NCBI GenBank assembly: GCA_029555925.1
Contig: JAKPQU010000370.1
Location: 1-59,915, forward strand
Source: Bacillota bacterium
GTDB lineage: Bacteria > Eremiobacterota > SpSt-956 > JAKJGF01
Reading direction: 5' to 3'
DNA: 59,915 nucleotides
The notes below the pieces were generated by a model. That model was not told where the DNA came from. It did no database searches and saw only the letters and a program-made list of their open reading frames with translations. A program made the position numbers and the translations under genes. This document shows positions 29,634 through 37,925 of the stretch, piece by piece; the stretch's first letter is position 1; each line of letters begins with the position of its first letter.

Positions 29634-29735
29634 TTACTGAGATGAGTATAAATAACACATATATGCTCTCGTGACGCGTAACGCGTGACGCGTAACGACG
29701 ACTTAAAGTCTAATAAGTTATGAAATACACTATAA
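29634..29735. repeat. Hybrid element: A left end, heptamers, B right end
   Basis: It begins TTACTGAGATGAGTATAAAT (A terminus), continues with GTGACGC-GTAACGC-GTGACGC-GTAACG and ends TTATGAAATACACTATAA (B terminus). Its two ends are not inverted copies of each other, unlike complete A or B elements. Confidence 0.75.
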
Positions 29736-29830
29736 TTCTGTTTAAATTTTATAGAAAAAGTGAATCAAAAACAGAATAAGAAAAAATTGTTACCTCAATG
29801 TTACTTTAATATTATTATATAAACCTTTAT

Positions 29831-29885
29831 AGTGAATAGTGAGTGAAAGGTTCTCTTTACGACTCACGACTCACTACTCACGATT
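29831..29885. repeat. GTGAGTN heptamer hairpin before recQ
   Basis: GTGAATA-GTGAGTG (29833-29846) and inverted CTCACGACTCACTACTCACG (29863-29882). The recQ ribosome site AAGAAGG follows. Confidence 0.75.
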
Positions 29886-29906
29886 AACATAAAGAAGGTA
29901 ACAATC

Positions 29907-31310
29907 ATGCCAGTCCCCTTAGAAATATATCTAAAAAAATATTTTGGCTATTCCGCTTTCAGGGACGGACAGAAGGATATTATAGAAAAAATTCTGTCCC
30001 ATCAGAATCTATTGATAATAATGCCTACAGGAAATGGAAAATCCCTGTGCTATCAATTACCTGCTCTGTTACTTCCCGGGCTGACAATCGTTATTTCACC
30101 TCTCATAGCGCTCATGAAGGATCAGGTAGATAAACTCAAAGGACTGGGCATAAAAGCAGATTTTATAAATAGTTCCATGAAAAAAAATGAACAGGAAGAA
30201 ATCCTTAAAAAAATAGAAAGGGAAGACATAAAAATTCTATATATAGCACCGGAAAGAATACATAGTAAAACATTCATAGAAAGCCTCTCTCATGTCAGAA
30301 TATCACTTTTTGCAGTAGACGAGGCACACTGTATTTCTCAATGGGGACATAATTTCCGGCCCGACTATCTGAAATTAAAAGAATTCATTTCATGGTGTCA
30401 CCCGGATTCTGTTTTAGCACTTACAGCAACTGCAACAAAAACGGTAAGGAAAGAAATAATAAAGGATCTTAACATGAAAAAACCTTCTGTTATCATTTCA
30501 GGACTGGCGAGAGACAATTTTACCTATGAAGTAAAACATGTAAGAAGTAACAGGGAGAAAGATGAAATTCTGTGGGAATATCTCTCTTCAGATCCCGGAA
30601 CAGGCATAATTTATACATATACACAGAAAGGAGTGGAAGTTTTATCGGCGAAGCTTAAAAGCTGGGGGCTGAAAGCAGAAGGTTATCATGGGGGCCTTCA
30701 TAAAGATGTTAGAGAAGAAATACAGAACAAATTTATGAATAATGAACTGGATACAATAGTAGCTACAAATGCTTTCGGTATGGGCATAGATAAAAAAGAT
30801 ATAAGATTTGTGATACACTACTCTATTACGCCGACTGTAGAAGATTATTATCAGGAAACAGGAAGAGCCGGAAGAGACGGGAAACAGGCCTATGCATTAC
30901 TGCTCTTCAGACATGGCGACATAGCTCTGAGAAAATATTTTATAAGCAAAATGTACCCGCCGAAAAAGGTGATAGAAAAATTTTATACCTATCTTCTAAA
31001 CCAATCGAAAGAAATTCTGTTAATTAATCCGGAAGAAACAGGTAAAATACTTTTGGGACGATCTGGGCAGAATAAAACAATTGAAATCTGTATAAAAATT
31101 CTGGAAAAATACAATTGTATTGAAGAATTACCATGTCCTGTAGATAAGCTAAAAAAAATAGTCATAAAAAGAAATTCTATAAAAGTCTACCGTGATTACA
31201 GAACAATGGAACAACTCAGAGAGAAATCATTAAAAAAACTGTACGATATGATAGATTACGGGCTAACAAAAAAATGCAAAAAATCTTTTCTCTTAAATTA
31301 TTTTTTATAA
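29907..31310 (+). CDS. recQ: RecQ-family ATP-dependent DNA helicase (short form)
   Basis: Superfamily 2 3'-5' DNA helicase for recombination and repair. Visible are Walker A MPTGNGKSLCYQ (the usual GGG is GNG), DEAHC, the RecQ aromatic loop ISQWGHNFRPDY, TATA motif III and YYQETGRAGRDG motif VI. At 467 residues it stops soon after the helicase core. The Cys-rich zinc-binding subdomain and HRDC domain of the 600-residue RecQ proteins are missing. A winged-helix-like remnant (NKTIEICIKILEKYN) follows. The coding frame ends cleanly in an AT-rich stretch, so this looks like a natural short form, not a recent truncation. Confidence 0.9.
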   Translation: MPVPLEIYLKKYFGYSAFRDGQKDIIEKILSHQNLLIIMPTGNGKSLCYQLPALLLPGLTIVISPLIALMKDQVDKLKGLGIKADFINSSMKKNEQEEILKKIEREDIKILYIAPERIHSKTFIESLSHVRISLFAVDEAHCISQWGHNFRPDYLKLKEFISWCHPDSVLALTATATKTVRKEIIKDLNMKKPSVIISGLARDNFTYEVKHVRSNREKDEILWEYLSSDPGTGIIYTYTQKGVEVLSAKLKSWGLKAEGYHGGLHKDVREEIQNKFMNNELDTIVATNAFGMGIDKKDIRFVIHYSITPTVEDYYQETGRAGRDGKQAYALLLFRHGDIALRKYFISKMYPPKKVIEKFYTYLLNQSKEILLINPEETGKILLGRSGQNKTIEICIKILEKYNCIEELPCPVDKLKKIVIKRNSIKVYRDYRTMEQLREKSLKKLYDMIDYGLTKKCKKSFLLNYFL

Positions 31311-31382
31311 AATATAATTTATTATTTGGAGTTACTATAAAAAGTTTTTAATAAGGAATGAGAATTTATTAATTGTCTCTTT

Positions 31383-31516
31383 CCTCGCGTGACGCGTTAC
31401 GCGTTACGCGTCACGATTAATATATTTGAGACATTTATTTAACTGCCATTCCTAATATGATACGTAATGCGCAAAGCTTTTCAACGCATCATGCATTACG
31501 TATCACCCATTACGAT
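31383..31516. repeat. Two palindromic heptamer clusters
   Basis: CGTGACGCGTTACGCGTTACGCGTCACG-type palindrome at 31387-31416. A second hairpin of GATACGTAATGCG (31459-31471) with CATGCATTACGTATC (31490-31504) follows. They separate the convergent recQ and transthyretin-like genes. Confidence 0.8.
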
Positions 31517-31517
31517 T

Positions 31518-32141
31518 TTATATATTTGCATCAAAAGAGATTTCTCTATTCTCATCCGGTGCAGGCAACTCAAATTCTTTAAGACTGTTGAAATCTCCTG
31601 TCTTTCTGTCCAGTTCCAGTACATTCAGAAAAAGTTCCGGTATGGCGTCAGAATCCAGGTAATTTACAAAGTCTTCGAAATTAAAGGTTACTTCGTAATA
31701 TCCTTCCTTATCAGTGAAGGCAAAACCGAGAAAATCTTCTCTGGAGTCTTTATCATATAACTTGACCATCAGGCCGATTACAGGTGCATCGTCTTTACTT
31801 ATATATCCTGAAAGCTTGAATTCAGGATCTTTTTTAATAAACTGAAATGCAAGATAACAGCCTTTTTCATTTACATCTTCGTTGTTATCATCATCGGCAT
31901 CGATAAATTCACTGTTATTTACAACATATTCCGAAAGTTTTTTGATGACACTTTTCAATTTTTCATCCTTGATTTCTTCGCTTTGAATTTCTTCCATAGC
32001 ATCACTGGAGAGCCAGAAAGTCTCAGGTATATCATCTTCATAATCTACAGCAATATGCTGCAACAGTTCTTTTTCGACAAAATCTCTTTCTAATTCATCT
32101 ACTACTACGGTGCCTTTTAAGAAATCAACTATTTTTACCAT
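31518..32141 (-). CDS. Acidic protein with transthyretin-like domain
   Basis: A 207-residue protein of unknown function. The N-terminal 110 residues are very acidic and unrecognised. Residues about 112-185 form a carboxypeptidase-regulatory/transthyretin-like beta-sandwich (FKLSGYISKDDAPVIG, DFLGFAFTDKEGYYEV, IPELFLNVLELD). That pattern is a small ligand- or protein-binding module, not an enzyme. No signal peptide or membrane segment. AAGGAGGG precedes the ATG. A 4-unit heptamer array lies 24 bases upstream of the start, directly before the ribosome site. Confidence 0.75.
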   Translation of the reverse strand: MVKIVDFLKGTVVVDELERDFVEKELLQHIAVDYEDDIPETFWLSSDAMEEIQSEEIKDEKLKSVIKKLSEYVVNNSEFIDADDDNNEDVNEKGCYLAFQFIKKDPEFKLSGYISKDDAPVIGLMVKLYDKDSREDFLGFAFTDKEGYYEVTFNFEDFVNYLDSDAIPELFLNVLELDRKTGDFNSLKEFELPAPDENREISFDANI

Positions 32142-32165
32142 GAAACACCCTCCTTAAAGATTTAA

Positions 32166-32200
32166 TCGTGACGCGTGACGCGTGACGCGTGACGCGAGGA
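32166..32200 (+). repeat. GTGACGC array, 4 units
   Basis: Four GTGACGC units ending in GAGGA; nearly the same sequence as at 7749 and 42814. Confidence 0.9.
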
Positions 32201-32349
32201 TTACGCTCAATTATTACCGGCCAATATTCAGGCTGTTAAATATAATTATAACAGAATGAGTTACTCACTTCAAGAATAGATAGTGTTTTTTTATGACAGG
32301 TAGTTTCACTTTTACTGGAAATTATAATTGATTTTATAAATCTATTATT

Positions 32350-32403
32350 AGTGAATAGTGAAAAGTAAGTAAAATCCATTTTTTCATTTTTCACTTTTCA
32401 CAA
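32350..32403. repeat. GTGAATA/GTGAAAA heptamer hairpin
   Basis: GTGAATA-GTGAAAA-GTAAGTA (32351-32371) and inverted TTTTTCACTTTTCAC (32387-32401), an A-rich variant of the GTGAGTN family. Confidence 0.65.
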
Positions 32404-32425
32404 GGAAGGATTTTTTTTTAAAAAT

Positions 32426-33343
32426 TTGAATTTACATAAAATGAAACATGAATTTTTCTATAACCTTGCAGAAATTTATAATAAAATAGACTCAGTATTA
32501 AAGGATAAATCCAGACACTGCCGTCTCTGTATGGACTGCTGTCTGGATATTTCCGAAGTCCTTATTACTCCCCTTGAAATAGATTATATAAATTATTTCT
32601 CACGTTCCAGAGATATTACCATATCTTGGAAAGAATATAATGAAAAAACTCTCTGTCCTTACTGTGATATAGAAAAAAGAATATGTAGAATATATGCTTT
32701 AAGACCAAGATTCTGTAGAATCTTCGGCCACTTTGTAGAAAAACCGGAAAACCTCTATTCAGCCTGTGTATACCTGGACAATAACGAACATTATGACAGA
32801 AATAGCATAAATAAAATTCCTTTTCATAAAGAATTCCTGTCTCTCACCGGCGAATATATGGATATATTATCGCAATATGAAAAAGAAGAATATATAAATC
32901 ATCTGGACTCCACGGGTGAAGTGAAAATCAGAGCTTCTATAGAAGAATACCTCGAGGCAATAAAAAAAAATCCTGATTTTGCTCCCATTTACTATCACCT
33001 TGCAAAAAAATACTCCTCTTTGAATATGAAAGATGAAGCAATTGAAGCTCTTATAAAAAGTATATCCCTTGATCCGACGCAGTTTCAGTCCTATTATCTC
33101 CTGGGGCTGAAATTCTATGAAACAGGCTGTATTGATTATGGAATAACCAGTATAAAGAGGGCACTCAGAGCAGCACCGGCACATAAAAAAGCTCTTTATA
33201 CGGTCGGACTATTTTCCCTTGAAGCAGGTAAATTCATAGAAGCCCTAGAATATTTCATGAAACTGAAAAAACTCGATTCCGACATGGATGAATTCTACAA
33301 TATTGAAAAATATATAAATATATGCAAGGGATTATTAAGATAA
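32426..33343 (+). CDS. Zinc/iron-chelating (YkgJ-like) domain protein with TPR
   Basis: A 305-residue protein. The N-terminal domain has the YkgJ/UPF0153 Cys pattern: CRLCMDCCLDI near 32-42, CPYCDIEKRICRIYALRPRFCRIF near 77-100. These bind Zn or an Fe-S centre in the family. TPR units (about 170-300) follow, ending in KALYTVGLFSLEAGKFIEAL. The start is uncertain: TTG 32426 has GGAAGG far upstream, ATG 32441 is in frame but without a ribosome site. Function unknown; the fusion suggests a metal-bound centre presented on a protein-interaction scaffold. Confidence 0.82.
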   Translation: MNLHKMKHEFFYNLAEIYNKIDSVLKDKSRHCRLCMDCCLDISEVLITPLEIDYINYFSRSRDITISWKEYNEKTLCPYCDIEKRICRIYALRPRFCRIFGHFVEKPENLYSACVYLDNNEHYDRNSINKIPFHKEFLSLTGEYMDILSQYEKEEYINHLDSTGEVKIRASIEEYLEAIKKNPDFAPIYYHLAKKYSSLNMKDEAIEALIKSISLDPTQFQSYYLLGLKFYETGCIDYGITSIKRALRAAPAHKKALYTVGLFSLEAGKFIEALEYFMKLKKLDSDMDEFYNIEKYINICKGLLR

Positions 33344-33364
33344 GAAAAGGAGTGTTGTAAGAAA

Positions 33365-34444
33365 GTGAAAAGCGATACCATAATGATCTACGCATCAATA
33401 ATAATGGTAATTATCAGTATTATATTTGAAGTTACTCATATAGGAGGGGGAGTAGCGATATTTTTTATCGCTGCTATTGCCATTATACCTCTGGCAGGAT
33501 TACTCGGTAAGGCCACAGAGGAAATAGCTATTACTAAAGGGCCTGCCATAGGTGGACTTCTTAACGCAACCTTTGGAAATGCTACTGAACTTATTATTGC
33601 CGCCATGGCACTTTACAGAGGCTACTTCGATGTAGTCAAAGCTTCACTCACAGGGTCAATTATAGGTAACCTCCTTCTGGTTCTTGGAATAAGTATGCTT
33701 GCAGGAGGATTGAAATATAAAAGAATGCAGTTTAACACCCAGATGTCCAGTATGAATTCCAGTATGCTTATGCTTGCCATACTGGGACTCCTGGTTCCTG
33801 CAGTATACTACTATACAGGCCACACAGGTAAACAGGATATTTTCATTATAGAAGAACTTAGCATAGGCGTGGCAGCAGTTCTCATTATTATATATGTAGC
33901 GGGACTGATATTTTCTCTCCATACACATAAAGACATTTTCCACAGTAAAGATGAAGTGGAAGAGGCAGAATGGAGCCAGACAAAAGCAATGGTATTGCTG
34001 ATTATTGCCACTCTGGGAGTAGCCCTTGAAAGTGAATTTCTTATAGGCTCCCTGGAAGAGGTAGTAAAAAGTCTTGGATGGAGTGAAATTTTCATAGGAG
34101 TAATCATAGTGGCCATTATAGGCAATGCAGCAGAACATGGTGTGGCAGTTATGATGGCAATGAAAAATAAAATAGATCTTTCATTAAATGTTTCTCTCAG
34201 TTCAAGTACACAGATAGCTCTCTTTGTAGCTCCGGTTCTGGTGTTTTTAAGCCTCATATTCAGCCATATTAATGGCAAACCTGCAATGGATTTATTATTC
34301 AGCCCCTTTGAAATACTTGCCATATTCGGTTCTGTTTATACTGTAAGCTTTATGGCAGGAGACGGTGAATTCAACTGGTTTGAAGGGGCACAGTTACTCG
34401 GAGTGTATATTATAATGGGAGTAGTATTTTTCTTTATAAAGTGA
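33365..34444 (+). CDS. cax: Calcium/proton exchanger (CaCA family)
   Basis: An integral membrane antiporter of 359 residues, about 11 helices, that exports Ca2+ (or other divalent cations) in exchange for H+. The two inverted alpha repeats are clear: GGLLNATFGNATELIIA near 62-78 and IIGNAAEHGVAVMMAMKNK near 252-270. An acidic loop (KDEVEEAEW near 195-203) separates the halves, as in Cax/VCX1. GTG 33365 is the start, with AAGGAG about 12 bases upstream. It is 21 bases downstream of the YkgJ-TPR gene and probably in the same transcript. Confidence 0.93.
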   Translation: MKSDTIMIYASIIMVIISIIFEVTHIGGGVAIFFIAAIAIIPLAGLLGKATEEIAITKGPAIGGLLNATFGNATELIIAAMALYRGYFDVVKASLTGSIIGNLLLVLGISMLAGGLKYKRMQFNTQMSSMNSSMLMLAILGLLVPAVYYYTGHTGKQDIFIIEELSIGVAAVLIIIYVAGLIFSLHTHKDIFHSKDEVEEAEWSQTKAMVLLIIATLGVALESEFLIGSLEEVVKSLGWSEIFIGVIIVAIIGNAAEHGVAVMMAMKNKIDLSLNVSLSSSTQIALFVAPVLVFLSLIFSHINGKPAMDLLFSPFEILAIFGSVYTVSFMAGDGEFNWFEGAQLLGVYIIMGVVFFFIK

Positions 34445-34446
34445 TA

Positions 34447-34480
34447 AGTGAGTAGTAACGCGTAACGCGTGATGGGAGGA
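34447..34480. repeat. Mixed heptamer array
   Basis: GTGAGTA-GTAACGC-GTAACGC-GTGATGG-GAGGA just after the cax stop codon. A GTGAGTA unit is joined in phase to GTRACGC units, showing the two families can mix in one array. Confidence 0.75.
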
Positions 34481-34529
34481 TACTAATTGTTCTAACAATT
34501 TTCCGGAGTTGTTTTTCTTTCAGTCCTTG

Positions 34530-34570
34530 GTACCGCAGCAGATTAGATACTCTTCTACCTGTTGCGGTAC
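34530..34570. other. 12-bp hairpin between convergent genes
   Basis: GTACCGCAGCAG (34530-34541) pairs with CTGTTGCGGTAC (34559-34570) except for one position. There is no U-tract on either strand, so it is not a textbook terminator; it may still end both convergent transcripts or be a palindromic repeat. Confidence 0.5.
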
Positions 34571-34577
34571 TCAGCAG

Positions 34578-35582
34578 TCACTTTTCCAACACAGGTTCCA
34601 CCACTGTTATTCCCCTGTATAAATAACCGTAATTTCTTATCCCGTCATAATCTATCCAGACATATCCGCCGTCTCCCCAGTCAGAAGACCAGGAATTTTT
34701 TGCTATCCAGCAATTCTGACTGTCATCCCATCCGATCAACAAAATTGCCTGATCTCCGAGATAATTGCCTGTAAGATGCTTATAAATGCCTTTTTTATAA
34801 TAACAAAAATCAGCATATACCTTCATGCCTCCCACGACAGGCCCTGTAAGTATTGCTTCTTTCATATTATCTTTACCGGATACATATTGGTATTCTGTGG
34901 CTCTGTAGTAAGTAACATTCTGATTGGGATCGGTATAGCCGGGTATCTGTGAATAGGGACAGTCTGCCTCGCTTACAGTACCTTTAAGAGTAAGAAATAA
35001 CCCTGGAATGTCAAGATACCATTGTCCAGGTACAGGGTTCTTTCCTCCCGTACCGTTCCACCAGAGATACCATTCCGACAGATTCGCATCAAGGGTTGCA
35101 TCGTCTCTGGCAATTCTCATTATAACCTCAAGGGCACCGGTTGAAGCGAAGGCAACGCCCGTACCATAAGGGCCCTGATCACAAACAGATGTCATCCAGT
35201 TACTGCCTTTATAATTCCTCCAGGAAAAAGCTCCCGGAAGAGTTTTCTCTGATATATTCGAAACATAATTTTTACCTGAACTATTTTCTTCGGGAACAAG
35301 GCTGCAGAGGACTTTAGCCTCTTCTTCCGTATAGTTTTCCGTTACAGATGTATTGCCTGCTATCCATTTGGCATTGGGATCTTTTGATATGGCAGACTGT
35401 ACATCTGAAAGAGTTACAGACCATGGCGGAGTCACAGTCGGAGTAGCCGATGGTGTGGACGTGGGGACGACAGGATTTACAACAGTTTCACTGCCGCCAC
35501 ATCCCGACAGAATCAGAACAGAAGCTATAAAATAAATAATCAGGGAAAAAACATTATATTTTCTATAAATTAAACACTTCAT
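34578..35582 (-). CDS. Papain-fold (C1A) lipoprotein lacking catalytic residues
   Basis: A 334-residue lipoprotein with lipobox LSGC at 25-28, followed by a Thr/Pro linker. The C1A fold is plain: LPGAFSWRNYKG, DQGPYGTGVAFASTGALE, and KNSWSSDWGDGGYVWI at the C-terminus. Where active enzymes have DQGxCGSCWAF, this protein has Tyr 139 for the disulfide Cys, Gly 142 for the catalytic Cys and Val for Trp. The catalytic His of the GHAVLLVGY motif is Gln (GDQAILLIGW). The Asn is kept. It should therefore be a non-proteolytic binding protein. Its leader resembles that of the NHL lipoprotein 36 bases upstream, and both are likely one operon. Confidence 0.85.
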   Translation of the reverse strand: MKCLIYRKYNVFSLIIYFIASVLILSGCGGSETVVNPVVPTSTPSATPTVTPPWSVTLSDVQSAISKDPNAKWIAGNTSVTENYTEEEAKVLCSLVPEENSSGKNYVSNISEKTLPGAFSWRNYKGSNWMTSVCDQGPYGTGVAFASTGALEVIMRIARDDATLDANLSEWYLWWNGTGGKNPVPGQWYLDIPGLFLTLKGTVSEADCPYSQIPGYTDPNQNVTYYRATEYQYVSGKDNMKEAILTGPVVGGMKVYADFCYYKKGIYKHLTGNYLGDQAILLIGWDDSQNCWIAKNSWSSDWGDGGYVWIDYDGIRNYGYLYRGITVVEPVLEK

Positions 35583-35618
35583 AAAATTATTCCTTTCTGC
35601 AAATTAATTGCTGTCCTG

Positions 35619-37442
35619 TTAATCACCCAAATCCCGAAAATCCCTGTTTTTTTTCGGTGCAAAAACCTGAAGTATGTCATTTTCACTGTCACAGACATAG
35701 ACAGTACCCGATGTATCTACAGTAATGCCCGATGGCTCCATAAAATTACCGTCACCGGTTCCGACACTGCCCCACTTGGCAATAAATATGCCGGAAGGAG
35801 AAAATTTCTGTACACGTCCGTTATCTCTGTCCGTTACATATATGTTATTGGAACTATCTGCCGACACATCCAGGGGATATTCAAACTGACCGTCACCTGT
35901 GCCGAAGCCTCCCCATTCAGTCAAAAATTTGCCGGAACTGTCAAATTTTTGAATTCTGTTATTACCGGAGTCTGCAACATAAATATAACCGGAACCGTCT
36001 ATTACAATACCGTCAGGGGAATCAAAATTGCCATCACCGCTTCCATGTCCTCCCCATTTTGTAATAAATGTACCGGAAGAAGTAAATTTCTGTACACGAT
36101 GATTATTGTCTGTTATATAAATATTCCCGGCTTTATCGAAGGCAATGCCCTTCGGGTAATAAAGCTGTCCGTCACCGGTACCCTGTGTCCCCCATTTCCC
36201 GAGGTAATCTCCTTTTGATGTAAATTTTTCTATTCTGTGATTGCTACTGTCGGACACGTAAATAGTATTATTTGAATCTATCGCCACATCCCATGGATAA
36301 TTAAATTCTTTATTTCCCGTTCCGAGACTGCCCCATTTATTGAGATAAGTGCCGGATGAACTGAATTTCTGTATTCTGTGATTAAGGCTATCTGCAATAT
36401 AAATAATGCCGTCACCGGACGATGTTATACCATGAGGTTCATTGAACCGGCCATTTTCATTTCCCGTGCCTCCCCATTTCGTAACAAAAACATAATCATA
36501 GGCAGGATAGGCAATGAGTATATCTGCTTCTACTGTAAAATCATTATCTCCAACTGATATATCGGCAGTGCCGTAACCGCCGTCCGGTGTTGTTGCAGTT
36601 AAAGTGAGCTTATAATCATATGGTATATAAAGTTTATATGCACCTGTACTATCTGTAATAGTAAATTGATTATAACAACTGACACAGGCACCGGCTACAG
36701 AATTATCGTTTCCGTCTTTCACTGTTCCGGTTACTGTTATAATCTTATTTTCCACCCTTATGGTTAACTTATCAAAGAGTTTTTCATCATCTTTAGCAAC
36801 GGCAGTAACATAATAGGTTCCTGTTTTTTTAGCAAAAAACATACCGTTATCCAGAATAAAAGCATTTGTACTGTCATCAACTGTCCATATTGTTGCCGGA
36901 TGAATAATATTGCCAAATATATTATCTGCATATGTATCAAGCTGATAACTTACAAATTCTCCCTGAAGATATAAGGTCATGGCACCCTGAGGAACAATCT
37001 TAAAATTAGCTACAGGAATTTTATTTAACGTGTTTTCCACGGATACTATAACAGCATATTCGGCAGACTGATAACTCATATATTTCAGGCGTATAATATG
37101 GAATCCTATAGACAGATTACTCAGCACAAAGCGGCCGGAAGCATCGGTTTCCATTGCAGTAGAGCTGTTATCAACGTACACGTCTACCTGTGCAACAGGC
37201 ATGTAACCGGAAGGAACATTCGGGTCGAAACTTACCATCAATCCCATCTGGGCTACAGGATTTTTCAATGATTCCACAGGAAGATAAACATAACAGACTT
37301 TAGAAGCACCTGACGGAGTTGTAGAAGGAGTCACAGAAGGTGTCGGTGTAGGACTTGAAGGATTCGCTACAGTCGTATCTCCTCCGCATCCTCCCAATAA
37401 AGATAATATAAGAAGAACTACTAAGATTTTATAAAATTTCAT
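35619..37442 (-). CDS. NHL-repeat beta-propeller lipoprotein
   Basis: A 607-residue exported lipoprotein (lipobox LGGC at 16-19). A Pro/Thr-rich linker is followed by beta-sandwich modules: carboxypeptidase-regulatory-like (about 75-140), an Ig-like stretch and a second regulatory-like domain (VTGTVKDGNDNSVAGACVSC). At the C-terminus are six NHL repeats (about 320-600) with the period KWG..GTGDG.F..P.GI..D..G.IYV.D..N.RIQKF, enough for a closed six-blade propeller. Probably a surface binding protein; ligand unknown. It shares its N-terminal GCGGxxTVxNPxxPTxTPS sequence with the downstream papain-fold lipoprotein. Confidence 0.9.
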   Translation of the reverse strand: MKFYKILVVLLILSLLGGCGGDTTVANPSSPTPTPSVTPSTTPSGASKVCYVYLPVESLKNPVAQMGLMVSFDPNVPSGYMPVAQVDVYVDNSSTAMETDASGRFVLSNLSIGFHIIRLKYMSYQSAEYAVIVSVENTLNKIPVANFKIVPQGAMTLYLQGEFVSYQLDTYADNIFGNIIHPATIWTVDDSTNAFILDNGMFFAKKTGTYYVTAVAKDDEKLFDKLTIRVENKIITVTGTVKDGNDNSVAGACVSCYNQFTITDSTGAYKLYIPYDYKLTLTATTPDGGYGTADISVGDNDFTVEADILIAYPAYDYVFVTKWGGTGNENGRFNEPHGITSSGDGIIYIADSLNHRIQKFSSSGTYLNKWGSLGTGNKEFNYPWDVAIDSNNTIYVSDSSNHRIEKFTSKGDYLGKWGTQGTGDGQLYYPKGIAFDKAGNIYITDNNHRVQKFTSSGTFITKWGGHGSGDGNFDSPDGIVIDGSGYIYVADSGNNRIQKFDSSGKFLTEWGGFGTGDGQFEYPLDVSADSSNNIYVTDRDNGRVQKFSPSGIFIAKWGSVGTGDGNFMEPSGITVDTSGTVYVCDSENDILQVFAPKKNRDFRDLGD

Positions 37443-37480
37443 AAAAACACCCCTTTTTCAGTGAGCAGTGATCAGTATTT

Positions 37481-37613
37481 TTATAGTTAGTTTCATAACT
37501 ATCCATAAATAATGACCTCGGAATGCGTAAAGCGTAATGCGTGATGCGCAGGAATTAAACCCGTCACGCGTCACGACGACTTAAATTCTAATAAGTTATG
37601 AAATACATTATAA
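37481..37613. repeat. Palindromic element B, complete copy
   Basis: 133 bp. It starts TTATAGTTAGTTTCATAACT and ends AGTTATGAAATACATTATAA; these termini are inverted copies matching at about 15 of 20 positions. Inside are GTAATGC/GTAAAGC/GTGATGC units, GCAGGAATTAAACC and GCGTCAC units. No coding capacity. Confidence 0.75.
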
Positions 37614-37865
37614 TATCATAAGATAACATACAATTCAGTTAAAATATAATTTATCCTTTTTATTTTTTATATATTTTACCAAAAGATCTGACCTTTGAAG
37701 TCAATAAAATCAAAAGGTTGATAAAAAAGTGCGAAAGTATAGTTAAAAAATATTTGCAATAATTGTTTATACCAGATTGCCTTAATTAAACCGAATAATT
37801 TGAATAATAGGTAAATAATCACATGTAATTATTGAAAAAAAGTAAAGATTCTGGTAAGATAATAA

Positions 37866-37905
37866 GAGGGGTGAAGGGTGAAGAGTGAGGGGGGGGGTAA
37901 GAGTG
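37866..37905 (+). repeat. GTGAAGG/GTGAAGA heptamer run
   Basis: GGTGAAGGGTGAAGAGTGAG, then nine consecutive G and AAGAGTGAAGG. It creates a false 16-residue extension of the TPR protein; the G-run could vary in length. Confidence 0.65.
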
Positions 37906-37925
37906 AAGGATGCGAGGAAATATCT

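Larger units (their letters stand above)
29471..29906. other. Divergent intergenic region with three repeat types
   Basis: 436 bases between the thioesterase and recQ genes. It contains a GTGACGC array (29492-29522), a hybrid A/B element (29634-29735), an AT-rich stretch where promoters could lie, and a GTGAGTN hairpin (29831-29885). No ORF is convincing. Confidence 0.75.
37443..37925. other. Intergenic region between divergent genes
   Basis: 483 bases with a complete B element (37481-37613), then about 250 AT-rich bases with no ORF, then a G-rich heptamer-like run (37867-37905) before the TPR gene. Promoters for both directions should lie here but none matches consensus well. Confidence 0.7.

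Noticed and set aside
34530..34570. Rho-independent terminator for cax
   Set aside because: The stem is good but no U-tract follows on either strand, so it is listed as a hairpin only.
34578..35582. Active cysteine protease annotation
   Set aside because: Catalytic Cys and His are both replaced, so protease activity should not be assigned.
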